64,000 bases of DNA from assembly GCF_007859325.1 (NCBI RefSeq), contig NZ_VOHK01000005.1:124001-188000 (forward strand), written 5' to 3'. The notes below the pieces were generated by a model. The model was not told where the DNA came from. It saw nothing but the letters and a program-made list of their open reading frames with translations, and searched no databases. The translations under genes were made by a program, and so were the position numbers. The DNA comes from Luteimonas marina (GTDB lineage: Bacteria; Pseudomonadota; Gammaproteobacteria; Xanthomonadales; Xanthomonadaceae). Each line of letters begins with the position of its first letter. Position 1 is the first letter of the stretch. Below are positions 55,981-64,000 of the stretch, piece by piece.

Positions 55981-58900
55981 TCAACCGTGCGGCTGCGACA
56001 GCTGCTTCCGCGGCAGCGGTTCGTCCATCCTGTCGCCGAGCATGCGCCGCACCGCGACGAAGAACACCGGGATCAGCAGCAGGCCGAGGAAGGTCGCGAA
56101 CAGCATGCCGCCGATCACGCCGGTGCCGATCGCGTGGCGGGCGTTGGCGCCGGCGCCAGAGGAGATCGCCAGCGGGGTGACGCCGAGGATGAAGGCCATC
56201 GAGGTCATCAGGATCGGACGGAAGCGCAGGCGCGCGGCCTCGACCACCGCCTCGCGCAGGGTCTTGCCGGCGGCGCGCTCGAGCACCGCGAACTCGACGA
56301 TCAGGATCGCGTTCTTCGCCGCCAGGCCGATCACGGTCACCAGGCCGATCTTGAAGAAGATGTCGTTCGACAGCCCGCGCATCATCGAGAACACCACCGC
56401 GCCGAGGATGCCCAGCGGCACCACCAGCAGCACCGAGACCGGGATCGACCAGCTCTCGTACAGCGCCGCCAGGCACAGGAACACCACCAGCACCGACAGC
56501 ACCAGCAGCAACGTCGCGGTGTTGCCGGCGATGATTTCCTGGTACGACAGGCCGGTCCAGTCGTAGCCGATGCCCTGCGGCAGCTGTTCGGCGACGATGT
56601 CCTCCATCGCGCCCATCGCCTCGCCCGAACTGCGGCCCGGCGCCGGCGAGCCGTTGATGTTCACCGCCGAATAGCCGTTGTAGCGGGTCAGCGACGGCGT
56701 GTTCATCGCCCACTCCGACTTCACCACGTTGCTCAGCGGGATCATCGCCGCGTTGCCGTCCAGCGATTCCTGCGTCGAGGGCGAGTAGAAGCGCGAGAAC
56801 GCCTCCGGCCCCATGCGGAAGGGCGCGTCGGCCCGCATGATCACGCGCTTGATCCGGCCCTCGGAGAAGTAGTCGTTGACGTAGACCGGCGCCAGCATCA
56901 GCTGGATCGCGTTGTACACGTCGCCGACCGACAGTCCCATCGCCTCGGCCTGCGCACGGTCGACGTCGAGCTGCAGCTGCGGCGAGTCGGCCAGCGTGTT
57001 CGGGCGCACGCCGGTGAGCAGGTCGGGCTGCTGCGCCGCGGCGCCGAGCAGGGTGTCGCGCGCCTGCCCAAGCGCCTCGCGGCCGAGCCCGGCGCGGTCC
57101 TGCAGATACATGTCGAAGCCGCCGAACTGGCCCAGGCCCTGGATCGTGGGCAGGTTGACCACGAAGATCGAGGCGTCGCGGATGCCGTACAGCGCGCCAT
57201 TGGCCTGCTGGATGAACTCGGGCACGGTCACGTCGCGCTCGTCCCAGTGCTTGAGCCGGACGAAGGCCATGCCCACGTTCTCGCCCTGGCCGACGAAGCT
57301 GAAGCCGGCGATCTGCATCATGCCCTCATAGCCGTCGATGTTCTCGAGCGTACCGCGCACCTGCTCGAACACCGCCTGCGTGCGCTGCAGCGTCGCGCCG
57401 GGCGGCAGCTGCACGATGACCATCGCGTAGCCCTGGTCCTCCTCCGGCACGAAGCTCCCGGGCAGCCGCGTGAACAGCACGCCGCAGGCGACGGTCAGCG
57501 CCGCGAACACGACCATCCAGCGCGGCGCATGCCGCACCGCACTGCCGATGTGGCCGACGTAGGTGTGGCTGACGCGGTCGTAGGCCTTGTTGAAGTTGCG
57601 GACGATCCAGTTTTCCTTCTTCTCGCCGTGCGCGGCGTGCTGCTTGAGGAAGGTCGCGCACAGCGCCGGGGTGAAACCGAGCGCGAGGAACGCGGAAAAA
57701 CCCATCGCCATCGCGATGGTGATCGCGAACTGCTTGTAGATCTCGCCCGAGGCGCCGCCCTGCAGCGCGCTGGGGATGAACACCGCCGCCAGCACCACGG
57801 TGATCGCGACCACCGCGCCGGTGATCTGGCCCATCGCCTTCTCGGTCGCTTCCACCGGCGGCAGCTTTTCCTCGGCCATGATCCGCTCGACGTTCTCGAT
57901 CACCACGATCGCGTCGTCGACCACGATGCCGATCGCCAGCACCATCGCGAACATCGTCAGCTGGTTGATGGTGAAGCCGATCAGGCTCAGGCCGAGGAAG
58001 GTGCCGAGCAGCGCGACCGGGATCACCAGGGTCGGGATGATCGTGGCGCGGATGTTCTGCAGGAACAGCAGCATCACCAGGAACACCAGGATCACCGCCT
58101 CGATCAGCGTCTTGACCACTTCCTCGATCGAGATGCGCACGAAGGTGGTGCTGTCGAAGGGCGTGTACCACTCCACGCCCGCGGGGAACGAAGTCTGCAG
58201 CTCGTCCATGCGCGTGGTGATGGCCTCGGCCACCGCCAGCGCATTCGCGCCCGGCTGCAGCATGATCGCCACCGCGCCGGTCGGCTGGCCGTTGAACCTG
58301 GCGTCGAAGCCGTAGCCCTGGGCGCCGACTTCCACGCGCGCGACGTCGCCCAGGCGCACGATCGCGCCATCGCCGTCGGCGCGCAGGATGATCTCGCGGA
58401 ACTGCTCGGGCGAGCTGAAGCGGCCTTCCGCGGCGACCGTGGCGGTGAAGCCCTGTCCTTCCGGCGCGGGATCGGCACCGATCGAGCCGGCGGCGAACTG
58501 CGCGTTCTGCCCCCGCACCGCCGCCAGCACCTGCGACGCCGACAGTCCGAAGCCCTGCAGCTTGTCCGGGTCGAGCCAGACGTTCATCGCGTACTCGGAG
58601 CCGAAGTGCTGGGTGTTGCCCACGCCCGGCACGCGCGCCAGCGGTTCGAGGATGCGCGAGGCGATCAGGTCGTTGAGCGCGTTGCGGTCCATCGCCGGAT
58701 CGCTCGAGCGCAGGCCGATCACCATCAGGAAGCCGCTGTTGGCCTTGGCCACGACCACGCCCTGCTGGGTCACTTCGGTCGGCAGCCGCGGCGTCGCCAG
58801 GGACACCTTGTTCTGCACCTGCACCTGGGCGATGTCGGGATCGGTGCCGGTCTCGAAGGTCAGCGTGATCGAGACGCGGCCGGACGAGCTCGAGGTCGAA

Positions 58901-59136
58901 TTGAAGTACAACAGGTTGTCGATGCCGGTGAGCTGCTGCTCGATGACCTGGGTGACGGCCTGCTCGGCGGTCTGCGCGTCGGCGCCGGGATAGGTGGCGT
59001 TGACGGTCACCTGCGGCGGCGCGACGTTGGGATACGACTCCACGCCCATGTTGAGCAGCGCGATCACGCCGCTGAGCGAGATCAGGATCGCGATGACCCA
59101 GGCGAAGACCGGGTGGTGGATGAAGAACCGGGACAT
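55981..59136 (-). CDS. RND efflux pump, inner-membrane transporter (AcrB/MexB-type HAE1)
   Basis: 1051 aa with the full 12-helix, two-periplasmic-loop build. It starts MSRFFIHHPVFAWVIAIL and has VVDDAIVVIENVE with proton-relay Asp407 and Asp408 in TM4. The C-terminal half repeats the pattern (GLAAKNAILIVEFA). HAE1 pumps expel hydrophobic drugs in a tripartite complex with a periplasmic adaptor and an outer-membrane channel. The adaptor gene ends six bases upstream; no channel gene is in the window, so an OprM/TolC-like partner is encoded elsewhere. Confidence 0.96.
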   Translation of the reverse strand: MSRFFIHHPVFAWVIAILISLSGVIALLNMGVESYPNVAPPQVTVNATYPGADAQTAEQAVTQVIEQQLTGIDNLLYFNSTSSSSGRVSITLTFETGTDPDIAQVQVQNKVSLATPRLPTEVTQQGVVVAKANSGFLMVIGLRSSDPAMDRNALNDLIASRILEPLARVPGVGNTQHFGSEYAMNVWLDPDKLQGFGLSASQVLAAVRGQNAQFAAGSIGADPAPEGQGFTATVAAEGRFSSPEQFREIILRADGDGAIVRLGDVARVEVGAQGYGFDARFNGQPTGAVAIMLQPGANALAVAEAITTRMDELQTSFPAGVEWYTPFDSTTFVRISIEEVVKTLIEAVILVFLVMLLFLQNIRATIIPTLVIPVALLGTFLGLSLIGFTINQLTMFAMVLAIGIVVDDAIVVIENVERIMAEEKLPPVEATEKAMGQITGAVVAITVVLAAVFIPSALQGGASGEIYKQFAITIAMAMGFSAFLALGFTPALCATFLKQHAAHGEKKENWIVRNFNKAYDRVSHTYVGHIGSAVRHAPRWMVVFAALTVACGVLFTRLPGSFVPEEDQGYAMVIVQLPPGATLQRTQAVFEQVRGTLENIDGYEGMMQIAGFSFVGQGENVGMAFVRLKHWDERDVTVPEFIQQANGALYGIRDASIFVVNLPTIQGLGQFGGFDMYLQDRAGLGREALGQARDTLLGAAAQQPDLLTGVRPNTLADSPQLQLDVDRAQAEAMGLSVGDVYNAIQLMLAPVYVNDYFSEGRIKRVIMRADAPFRMGPEAFSRFYSPSTQESLDGNAAMIPLSNVVKSEWAMNTPSLTRYNGYSAVNINGSPAPGRSSGEAMGAMEDIVAEQLPQGIGYDWTGLSYQEIIAGNTATLLLVLSVLVVFLCLAALYESWSIPVSVLLVVPLGILGAVVFSMMRGLSNDIFFKIGLVTVIGLAAKNAILIVEFAVLERAAGKTLREAVVEAARLRFRPILMTSMAFILGVTPLAISSGAGANARHAIGTGVIGGMLFATFLGLLLIPVFFVAVRRMLGDRMDEPLPRKQLSQPHG

Positions 59137-59142
59137 GGCGGC

Positions 59143-60324
59143 TCAGCCTTCCGCGGATTCGGCGGCGGGCGTCGCTTCCGTCGCGGGCGTTTCGCCGCCG
59201 GCCGGCAACTTCGGCTGCGCGCCGGCGGGCGTCCAGGGCACGGCATTGGCGGGCGCGCCGTCCTGCACCTTCTGCAGGCCCGAGACGATCACCTGCTCGC
59301 CGCCCTGCAGGCCGGCGCCGACGATCCAGTGGCCGCCTTCGGCGCGTTCGAGCGTGACGTCCTTGCGCGCGACCTTGCCGTCGCCGCCCACGACCATGAC
59401 GTAGGCGCTCTTCGCGTCGCGCTGCACCGCGGCCTGCGGGATCGCGTACACGCCCTGCAGCTGGCCCAGCTTCGCGCGCAGGGTGACGTAGGTGCCGGGC
59501 AGCAGGCGGGCGTCGGGATTGGGGATCAGCGCGCGCATCGAGATCGCGCCGGTCGCCGGATCGACGACGTCGCCGGAGAAGTCCAGGGTGCCGGCATGGC
59601 CGTAGACGCTGCCGTCGGCCAGCACCACCTCGACGATCGATTCGGCGCCCGGCGCGGACTGCGCCTGGCGGATCTGCTCCAGCTCGCCGACGCCGACCGA
59701 GAAGTTGGCGTACAGCGGATCGATCTGGTCGACCGTGGTCAGCAGGGTCGCGTCGCCCTGCCCGACCAGCGCGCCCTCGGTGACCCGCTGCTTGCCGGCG
59801 CGGCCGCTGATCGGCGCGCGCACGGTGGCGTAGCCGAGGTTGATGCGGGCGGCGTCGACCGCGGCCTTGCCGGCCTGCACTGCGGCGGCGGCGCTGCGCT
59901 CGGCGGCGAGCGCGTTGTCGAGGTCGGACTTGGACACGTAGTTCTGCGGCGCCAGCTGGCGCGCGCGGTCGGCGTTGGCCTTGGCGTTGGCATAGTTCGC
60001 CTGCGCCTGCGCCTGCGAGGCCTGCGCGGTGCCGAGCGCGGCCTGCAGCGGCGCCGGATCGATCAGGAACAGCACGTCGCCTTCCCTGACGTCGCTGCCC
60101 TCGGTGTAGACGCGCTTCTGCAGCACGCCGGGCACGCGCGCACGCACGTCGGAGCTGCGGAAGCCGGTCAGGCGACCGCCCAGTTCGCGGGTCAGCGGCA
60201 GGTTGGCCGGCTTCGCCTCGATCACGCCGACTTCCGGCGGCGGCGGCTGTTGCTGGGCCTGTTCGCCGCCGCAGGCGGCCAGCAGGAGGACGAGGAGGGG
60301 CGTGGGGGCGAGCAAGCGGCGCAT
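59143..60324 (-). CDS. RND periplasmic adaptor (membrane fusion protein), lipoprotein
   Basis: 393 aa. The lipobox LLAACGG with Cys18 gives a lipid anchor, as in AcrA/MexA. A lipoyl half (RVPGVLQKRVYTEGSDVREGDVLFLID), a coiled-coil hairpin (about 95-165, Ala/Gln-rich) and the second lipoyl half with beta-barrel (LGYATVRAPISGR, GDATLLTTVDQIDPLYANFSV) follow in order. It is co-transcribed with the downstream RND gene and divergent from the TetR regulator. The C-terminal tail is Pro/Ala/Glu-rich. Confidence 0.94.
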   Translation of the reverse strand: MRRLLAPTPLLVLLLAACGGEQAQQQPPPPEVGVIEAKPANLPLTRELGGRLTGFRSSDVRARVPGVLQKRVYTEGSDVREGDVLFLIDPAPLQAALGTAQASQAQAQANYANAKANADRARQLAPQNYVSKSDLDNALAAERSAAAAVQAGKAAVDAARINLGYATVRAPISGRAGKQRVTEGALVGQGDATLLTTVDQIDPLYANFSVGVGELEQIRQAQSAPGAESIVEVVLADGSVYGHAGTLDFSGDVVDPATGAISMRALIPNPDARLLPGTYVTLRAKLGQLQGVYAIPQAAVQRDAKSAYVMVVGGDGKVARKDVTLERAEGGHWIVGAGLQGGEQVIVSGLQKVQDGAPANAVPWTPAGAQPKLPAGGETPATEATPAAESAEG

Positions 60325-60379
60325 TCGGGCAATCCCTGTCTGTTGCCGCGCGGTGGCGCGGAGGGGGTCTCGGGCGTGG

Positions 60380-60430
60380 ATTTAATTTCTGTACCGCGCA
60401 GTATACTAGTTGGAAAGGTGAACAAACCCC
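60380..60430. promoter_or_regulatory. Divergent control region with AGTATACT palindrome
   Basis: The AT-rich patch TTTAATTTCTGTACCGCGCAGTATACTAGTT stands out in GC-rich surroundings, 76 bases from the adaptor start. AGTATACT (60400-60407) is a perfect palindrome and reads TATACT on both strands, so it may serve as a minus 10 element or part of a TetR operator. I find no good minus 35 partner. Confidence 0.35.
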
Positions 60431-60564
60431 TGCCATTGGTCAGGCACACGTCACCTTTCCGGGCGCCCCGGCGGCGATGGGGACGGACGGTCGGGCTGGA
60501 GGCTGGATCATGGAATGAATCTGGTTCACAATTCCCCACCCCCGAGCCGCACCGCCCCTCCCCC

Positions 60565-61302
60565 ATGGCCACCATCGACCGCAGGCAGCGCGAACTCGCG
60601 CAGCGCGAGGCACTGTTCCTGGACAAGGCCCAGGAGCTGATCCAGCGCGACGGCCTGCTGAACCTGCAGGTGTCGAAGGTCGCCGAGGAGTGCGAGTACG
60701 CGATCGGCACCCTGTACAAGCATTTCGCCAGCAAGGAAGACCTGCTGGTGGCGCTGTCCACGCGCAACTGCCTGGACCGGGTGGAACTGTTCGAACGCGC
60801 CGCGCGCTGGAACGGCCCGACCCGTGACCGCATCGTCGCGCTCGCGCTGGCCGACCTGATCGTGCTGCGCGAACAGCCCGAGCATTTCCGGCTGGCCCAG
60901 TTCGTCTGGACCGACGTGGTCTGGGGCGCCGCCTCGGAAGGCAGCCGGCGGCGCGCGCTCGAGGCCTGCGAGCCGCTGGCCACGCTGGTGGACGGCATCG
61001 CCGCGCAGGCGCGCCGCGACGGCGACCTGCCCGCCGGTTTCGCGCTGTCGGACGAACGCCTGACGATCGGCCCATGGATCCTGTGCCTGGGCATGCATAC
61101 TCTGGCGCAGCAGGAGGGACTGCTCGATCCCGACGACATCGGCGATCCCTACCGCCTGCTGTTCAAGCACCTGCACTACCTGCTCAACGGTTACGGCTGG
61201 CAGCCCCTGTTCGACCCCGGCGACGACGCCGCGCTCGACCGCATGATCGAGCGCCTGTGCCGGGACGTCTTCGACGCCCCCTGCCCGTACCCCGCCCGCT
61301 GA
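60565..61302 (+). CDS. TetR-family regulator
   Basis: 245 aa. The N-terminal helix-turn-helix (about residues 18-65, LNLQVSKVAEECEYAIGTLYKHFASKEDLLVAL) is standard. The ligand domain (about 80-235) is not specific to a known group. It is divergent from one RND operon and 29 bases upstream of a second, so it probably represses one or both; being read with the second adaptor gene, it would then autoregulate. The ribosome-binding site is poor (CTCCCCC before ATG). Confidence 0.88.
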   Translation: MATIDRRQRELAQREALFLDKAQELIQRDGLLNLQVSKVAEECEYAIGTLYKHFASKEDLLVALSTRNCLDRVELFERAARWNGPTRDRIVALALADLIVLREQPEHFRLAQFVWTDVVWGAASEGSRRRALEACEPLATLVDGIAAQARRDGDLPAGFALSDERLTIGPWILCLGMHTLAQQEGLLDPDDIGDPYRLLFKHLHYLLNGYGWQPLFDPGDDAALDRMIERLCRDVFDAPCPYPAR

Positions 61303-61331
61303 CCTCCATCTCTCCCCCCGGAACCCCCGCC

Positions 61332-62522
61332 ATGTCCAAAACGCCCGCCCCGCGAAAGCCGAAGTTCGCGCTGCGCCTGATCCTGATGCTGCTGGCCACC
61401 TTGCTGGTGTTCGGCGGCGTGTTCGCCGTCAAGGCGATCATCGGCGCGCAGACCAACAAGTTCTTCGACAACATGCCGCAGCCGGCAGCGGCGGTGAGCG
61501 CCTACGTCGCGACCACCGAGCGCTGGTCGGACGATTCGGAAGCGGTCGGCACCTTCGTCGCCGTCAACGGCACCGACGTGACCACCGAGGCCGGCGGCGT
61601 GGTGCGCGCGATCGAGTTCGAGGCCGGGCAGCCGGTCAGGGCCGGCGAGGTGCTGGTGCGCCTGAACACCGACAACGAGCTGGCCACGCTGAAGTCGCTG
61701 GAGACCTCGGCCAAGCTGGCCAAGGTGCAGGCCGAGCGCTGGCAGCAGCTGGGCAAGGACAAGCTGGTCTCGCTAGACGAAGTGCAGCAGCGCGTCGCCG
61801 CGTCGGCCAGCGCGCAGGCCCAGGCCGACGCGCAGCGCGCGCTGATCGCGCAGAAGACGATCCGCGCGCCGTTCAGCGGCGAACTCGGCATCCGCCGGAT
61901 CAACCTCGGCCAGTTCGTCAATCCGGGCGACCCGATCGTCAGCCTGCAGCAGCTCGATCCGATCTACCTCGACTTCAGCCTGCCCGAGCAGCAGATGGAC
62001 AAGCTCAAGCCCGGCACGACTATCCGCGCCACGGTCGATGCCTTGCCCGGCCAGGTGTTCGAGGGCCGGGTGACCGCGGTCGAGCCGCGGGTCGATCCGA
62101 ACACGCGCAACTTCACCGCGCAGGCCACCGTCGACAACCCCGACGGCCTGCTGCGCCCGGGCGCGTTCGCGCACGTGGGCTTCGCGACCGGCGGCGAGCG
62201 CGAGGTGGTGGTGATCCCGCAGACCGCGGTCAGCTTCAATCCCTACGGCAACGCGGTGTTCGTGATCAGCAAGACCGCGCGCAAGGAAGGCGAGACCGAC
62301 ATGCAGGGCAATCCGCTGACCGGCGACAAGTTCATCGTCACCCAGCGCTTCATCAAGACCGGCGCGACGCGCGGCGACCTGATCGCGGTAACCGAGGGCC
62401 TGAAGCCGGGCGACCAGGTGGCGACCAGCGGCCTGCTGAAGCTGCGCAATGATGCGGAAGTGACGATCAACAACAAGATCCAGCCGACGGCCGACGCGAA
62501 GCCGGAGGCAGAGAACAGATAA
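61332..62522 (+). CDS. RND periplasmic adaptor, second system, N-terminally membrane-anchored
   Basis: 396 aa from the ATG at 61332. Instead of a lipobox it has an uncleaved-looking membrane segment (LILMLLATLLVFGGVFAVKAII, about 16-37), like MexH/VexC-type adaptors. Lipoyl (GVVRAIEFEAGQPVRAGEVLVRLN), a short hairpin (110-165) and beta-barrel (IRAPFSGELGIRRINLGQFVNPGDPIVSLQQLDPIYLDFSLPE) domains are present. It is followed after 156 bases by its RND gene. Confidence 0.93.
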   Translation: MSKTPAPRKPKFALRLILMLLATLLVFGGVFAVKAIIGAQTNKFFDNMPQPAAAVSAYVATTERWSDDSEAVGTFVAVNGTDVTTEAGGVVRAIEFEAGQPVRAGEVLVRLNTDNELATLKSLETSAKLAKVQAERWQQLGKDKLVSLDEVQQRVAASASAQAQADAQRALIAQKTIRAPFSGELGIRRINLGQFVNPGDPIVSLQQLDPIYLDFSLPEQQMDKLKPGTTIRATVDALPGQVFEGRVTAVEPRVDPNTRNFTAQATVDNPDGLLRPGAFAHVGFATGGEREVVVIPQTAVSFNPYGNAVFVISKTARKEGETDMQGNPLTGDKFIVTQRFIKTGATRGDLIAVTEGLKPGDQVATSGLLKLRNDAEVTINNKIQPTADAKPEAENR

Positions 62523-62529
62523 GAACGGC

Positions 62530-62670
62530 AGCCTCGCGCAAGCGAGGCTTCCCATTTCCTTCCCCTTCAAGGGGAAGGCAAGGATGGGGATGGTGTTCCG
62601 TAGCGCCGAAACGGAGCACCGCACCCCAGGCCCCCACCCCGACCCTCCCCCGCAAGCGGGGGAGGGGGAG
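62530..62670. repeat. Composite repeat region with family 3 copy b
   Basis: Three hairpins occur in succession. AGCCTCGC-GCAA-GCGAGGCT (62530-62549), right after the adaptor stop, may be a weak terminator. CCTTCCCCTTCAAGGGGAAGG (62558-62578) comes next. The family 3 arm (62631-62670) ends in GCGGGGGAGGGGGAG, which lies at the spacing of a ribosome-binding site for the RND gene. Confidence 0.82.
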
Positions 62671-62678
62671 TTCCAGCC

Positions 62679-64000
62679 ATGAAATTCACCGACATCTTCA
62701 TCAACAAGCCGGTGCTGGCGATGGTCGTCAGCCTGTTCATCCTGATCTTCGGGCTGCGCGCGTTCACCGAGTTGAACGTGCGCCAGTACCCGGAGCTGCG
62801 CAACGCCGTGGTCAACGTCAGCACCGTGTACTACGGCGCCGACGCCGACCTGATCCAGGGCTTCATCACCACGCCGCTGGAGCGCGAGATCGCCAGCGCC
62901 GAGGGCATCGACTACCTGAGCTCGACCAGCTCGGCCGGCGTCAGCACGATCCAGGCCTACATCCGCCTCGACCAGGACCCGAACGAGGCGCTCACCCAGA
63001 TCGCGGCCAAGGTCAACAAGATGCGCGGCCAGCTGCCGCCCGAGTCCGAGGACCCGGTGATCGACCTGCAGCAGGGCCAGCAGATCGCGGCGATGTACGT
63101 GTCCTTCGCCAGCGAGACGCTCGACAACAACCAGATCACCGACTACCTGACCCGCGTGGTGCAGCCCAAGATCGTCACGGTGCCCGGCGTGCAGCGCGCC
63201 GACATCATGGGCGCGGGCACGTTCGCGATGCGCGTATGGCTGAAACCCGATCGCATGACCGCGCTCAAGGTCACCGCCAGCGACGTCGCCGCGGCGCTGC
63301 AGTCCAACAACGTGCTCTCGGCGGTGGGCTCGACCAAGGGCCAGATGGTCGCGATCGACATGACCGCGCGCACCGACCTGCGCAACGCCGAGGAGTTCCG
63401 CAAGCTGGTGATCCGCGAGCAGGACGGTGCGATCGTGCGCCTGGGCGACGTCGCCGACGTGGCGTTGGGCTCGGAGAACTACGGCACCTCGGTGCGCATC
63501 AACGGCGAAGCGGCGACCTTCATGGGCATCTTCGTCTCGCCCGACGCCAATTCGCTGGACGTGATCCGCGACGTGCGCCGGCTGTGGGACGACGAGCTCG
63601 TGCCGCAGCTGCCCGAAGGCGTCATCGCGACCATCCCCTACGACAGCACCGAGGCGATCCAGGACGCGATCAACGAGGTGGTGAGCACGATCGTCGAGGC
63701 GGTGGTCATCGTGATCGTGGTGATCTTCCTGTTCCTGGGCAGCATCCGCAGCGTGCTGATCCCGGCGGTGACGGTGCCGCTGTCGCTGGTCGGCTCGCTG
63801 TTCCTGATGCTGCTGATGGGCTTCACCATCAACCTGCTGACGTTGCTGGCGATGGTGCTGGCGATCGGCATCGTGGTCGACGACGCGATCATCGTGCTGG
63901 AAAACATCCATCGCCACATCGAGGAGGGCATGTCGCCCTTCGACGCGGCGATCAAGGGCGCGCGCGAGCTGGCGTGGCCGGTGGTGGCGATGACCACGAC
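62679..64000 (+). CDS. RND efflux transporter, second system (3' end outside window)
   Basis: 440 codons are visible and the frame is open at the right edge. MKFTDIFINKPVLAMVVSLFILIFG is the TM1 start of the MdtB/MexK/VexF-like RND branch, different from the AcrB-type pump next door. The first periplasmic loop contains FITTPLEREIASAEGIDYLSSTS. TM2-TM4 are IVEAVVIVIVVIFLFLGS to AMVLAIGIVVDDAIIVLENIH with proton-relay Asp401 and Asp402. It pairs with the adaptor just upstream. The ribosome-binding site GGAGGGGGAG is part of a repeat. Substrates are unknown. Confidence 0.94.
   Translation, partial: MKFTDIFINKPVLAMVVSLFILIFGLRAFTELNVRQYPELRNAVVNVSTVYYGADADLIQGFITTPLEREIASAEGIDYLSSTSSAGVSTIQAYIRLDQDPNEALTQIAAKVNKMRGQLPPESEDPVIDLQQGQQIAAMYVSFASETLDNNQITDYLTRVVQPKIVTVPGVQRADIMGAGTFAMRVWLKPDRMTALKVTASDVAAALQSNNVLSAVGSTKGQMVAIDMTARTDLRNAEEFRKLVIREQDGAIVRLGDVADVALGSENYGTSVRINGEAATFMGIFVSPDANSLDVIRDVRRLWDDELVPQLPEGVIATIPYDSTEAIQDAINEVVSTIVEAVVIVIVVIFLFLGSIRSVLIPAVTVPLSLVGSLFLMLLMGFTINLLTLLAMVLAIGIVVDDAIIVLENIHRHIEEGMSPFDAAIKGARELAWPVVAMTT

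Noticed and set aside
55924-61302. 1792-residue plus-strand frame ending in a TetR domain
   Set aside because: Only the last 245 residues (from 60565) are real. The rest is antisense to the RND pump and adaptor.

Overview
This is a very GC-rich window whose gene content points to a gammaproteobacterium of the Xanthomonadaceae/Lysobacteraceae (Lysobacter, Luteimonas or Pseudoxanthomonas type). The evidence is the large TonB-dependent receptors with MRT/RRSAIALGVAAML-type signal peptides, a xyloglucan locus laid out like that of Xanthomonas, a FimX-like degenerate EAL protein, and the style of the intergenic inverted repeats. The genus itself is an inference.

Layout. 1-5.6 kb holds housekeeping and signalling genes: the tail of a degenerate GGDEF-EAL protein, a hybrid histidine kinase, bacterioferritin with its ferredoxin, and rppH. 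A tRNA-Met at 5.75 kb is followed by a tiny integrase 5' remnant and a shattered GH92 mannosidase pseudogene. From 6.9 to 29.2 kb, all on the minus strand, lies a xyloglucan utilisation locus. Read in transcription order it is two tandem TonB-dependent receptors, GH74 endo-xyloglucanase, CE20 acetylesterase, GH35 beta-galactosidase, GH31 alpha-xylosidase (PA14 insert), GH95 alpha-L-fucosidase, an MFS sugar porter and an SSS symporter. At 29.6-36.2 kb a LysR regulator is divergent from a De Ley-Doudoroff galactonate operon (dgoA, dgoD, an SMP-30 lactonase, dgoK) that ends in a GH43 enzyme. This operon would turn galactose released from xyloglucan into pyruvate and glyceraldehyde-3-phosphate.

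36.4-39.5 kb is an ECF sigma/anti-sigma pair divergent from a catalase-related peroxidase plus cytochrome b561. The two operons start from mirror-image promoters that I read as GGAATAA-N14-CGTC on both strands. 39.6-42.4 kb carries ETF-ubiquinone oxidoreductase, queD and a phasin. 42.7-55.8 kb is an AgaR-controlled amino-sugar locus: a DUF4832 protein of unknown function, a TonB-dependent receptor, agaR, an amidohydrolase lipoprotein, a GH36 alpha-galactosidase/alpha-N-acetylgalactosaminidase, a permease, agaZ, agaS and agaK. Five TAACGAAAC-like boxes sit in its two divergent promoter regions. 56-64 kb carries two RND efflux systems either side of a TetR regulator; the second RND pump runs off the window.

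Intergenic DNA is rich in three families of REP-like inverted repeats and one larger composite palindrome of about 474 bp. One REP copy lies inside the predicted N-terminus of the CE20 esterase, and another seems to supply the ribosome-binding site of the last RND gene.

The best candidate for something not yet described is the AgaR locus. It joins an uncharacterised TIM-barrel-like DUF4832 protein to a GH36 enzyme and galactosamine catabolism, yet has no visible GalNAc-6-phosphate deacetylase. I suggest a galactosamine-containing alpha-galactan, such as fungal galactosaminogalactan, as its substrate; this is inference.
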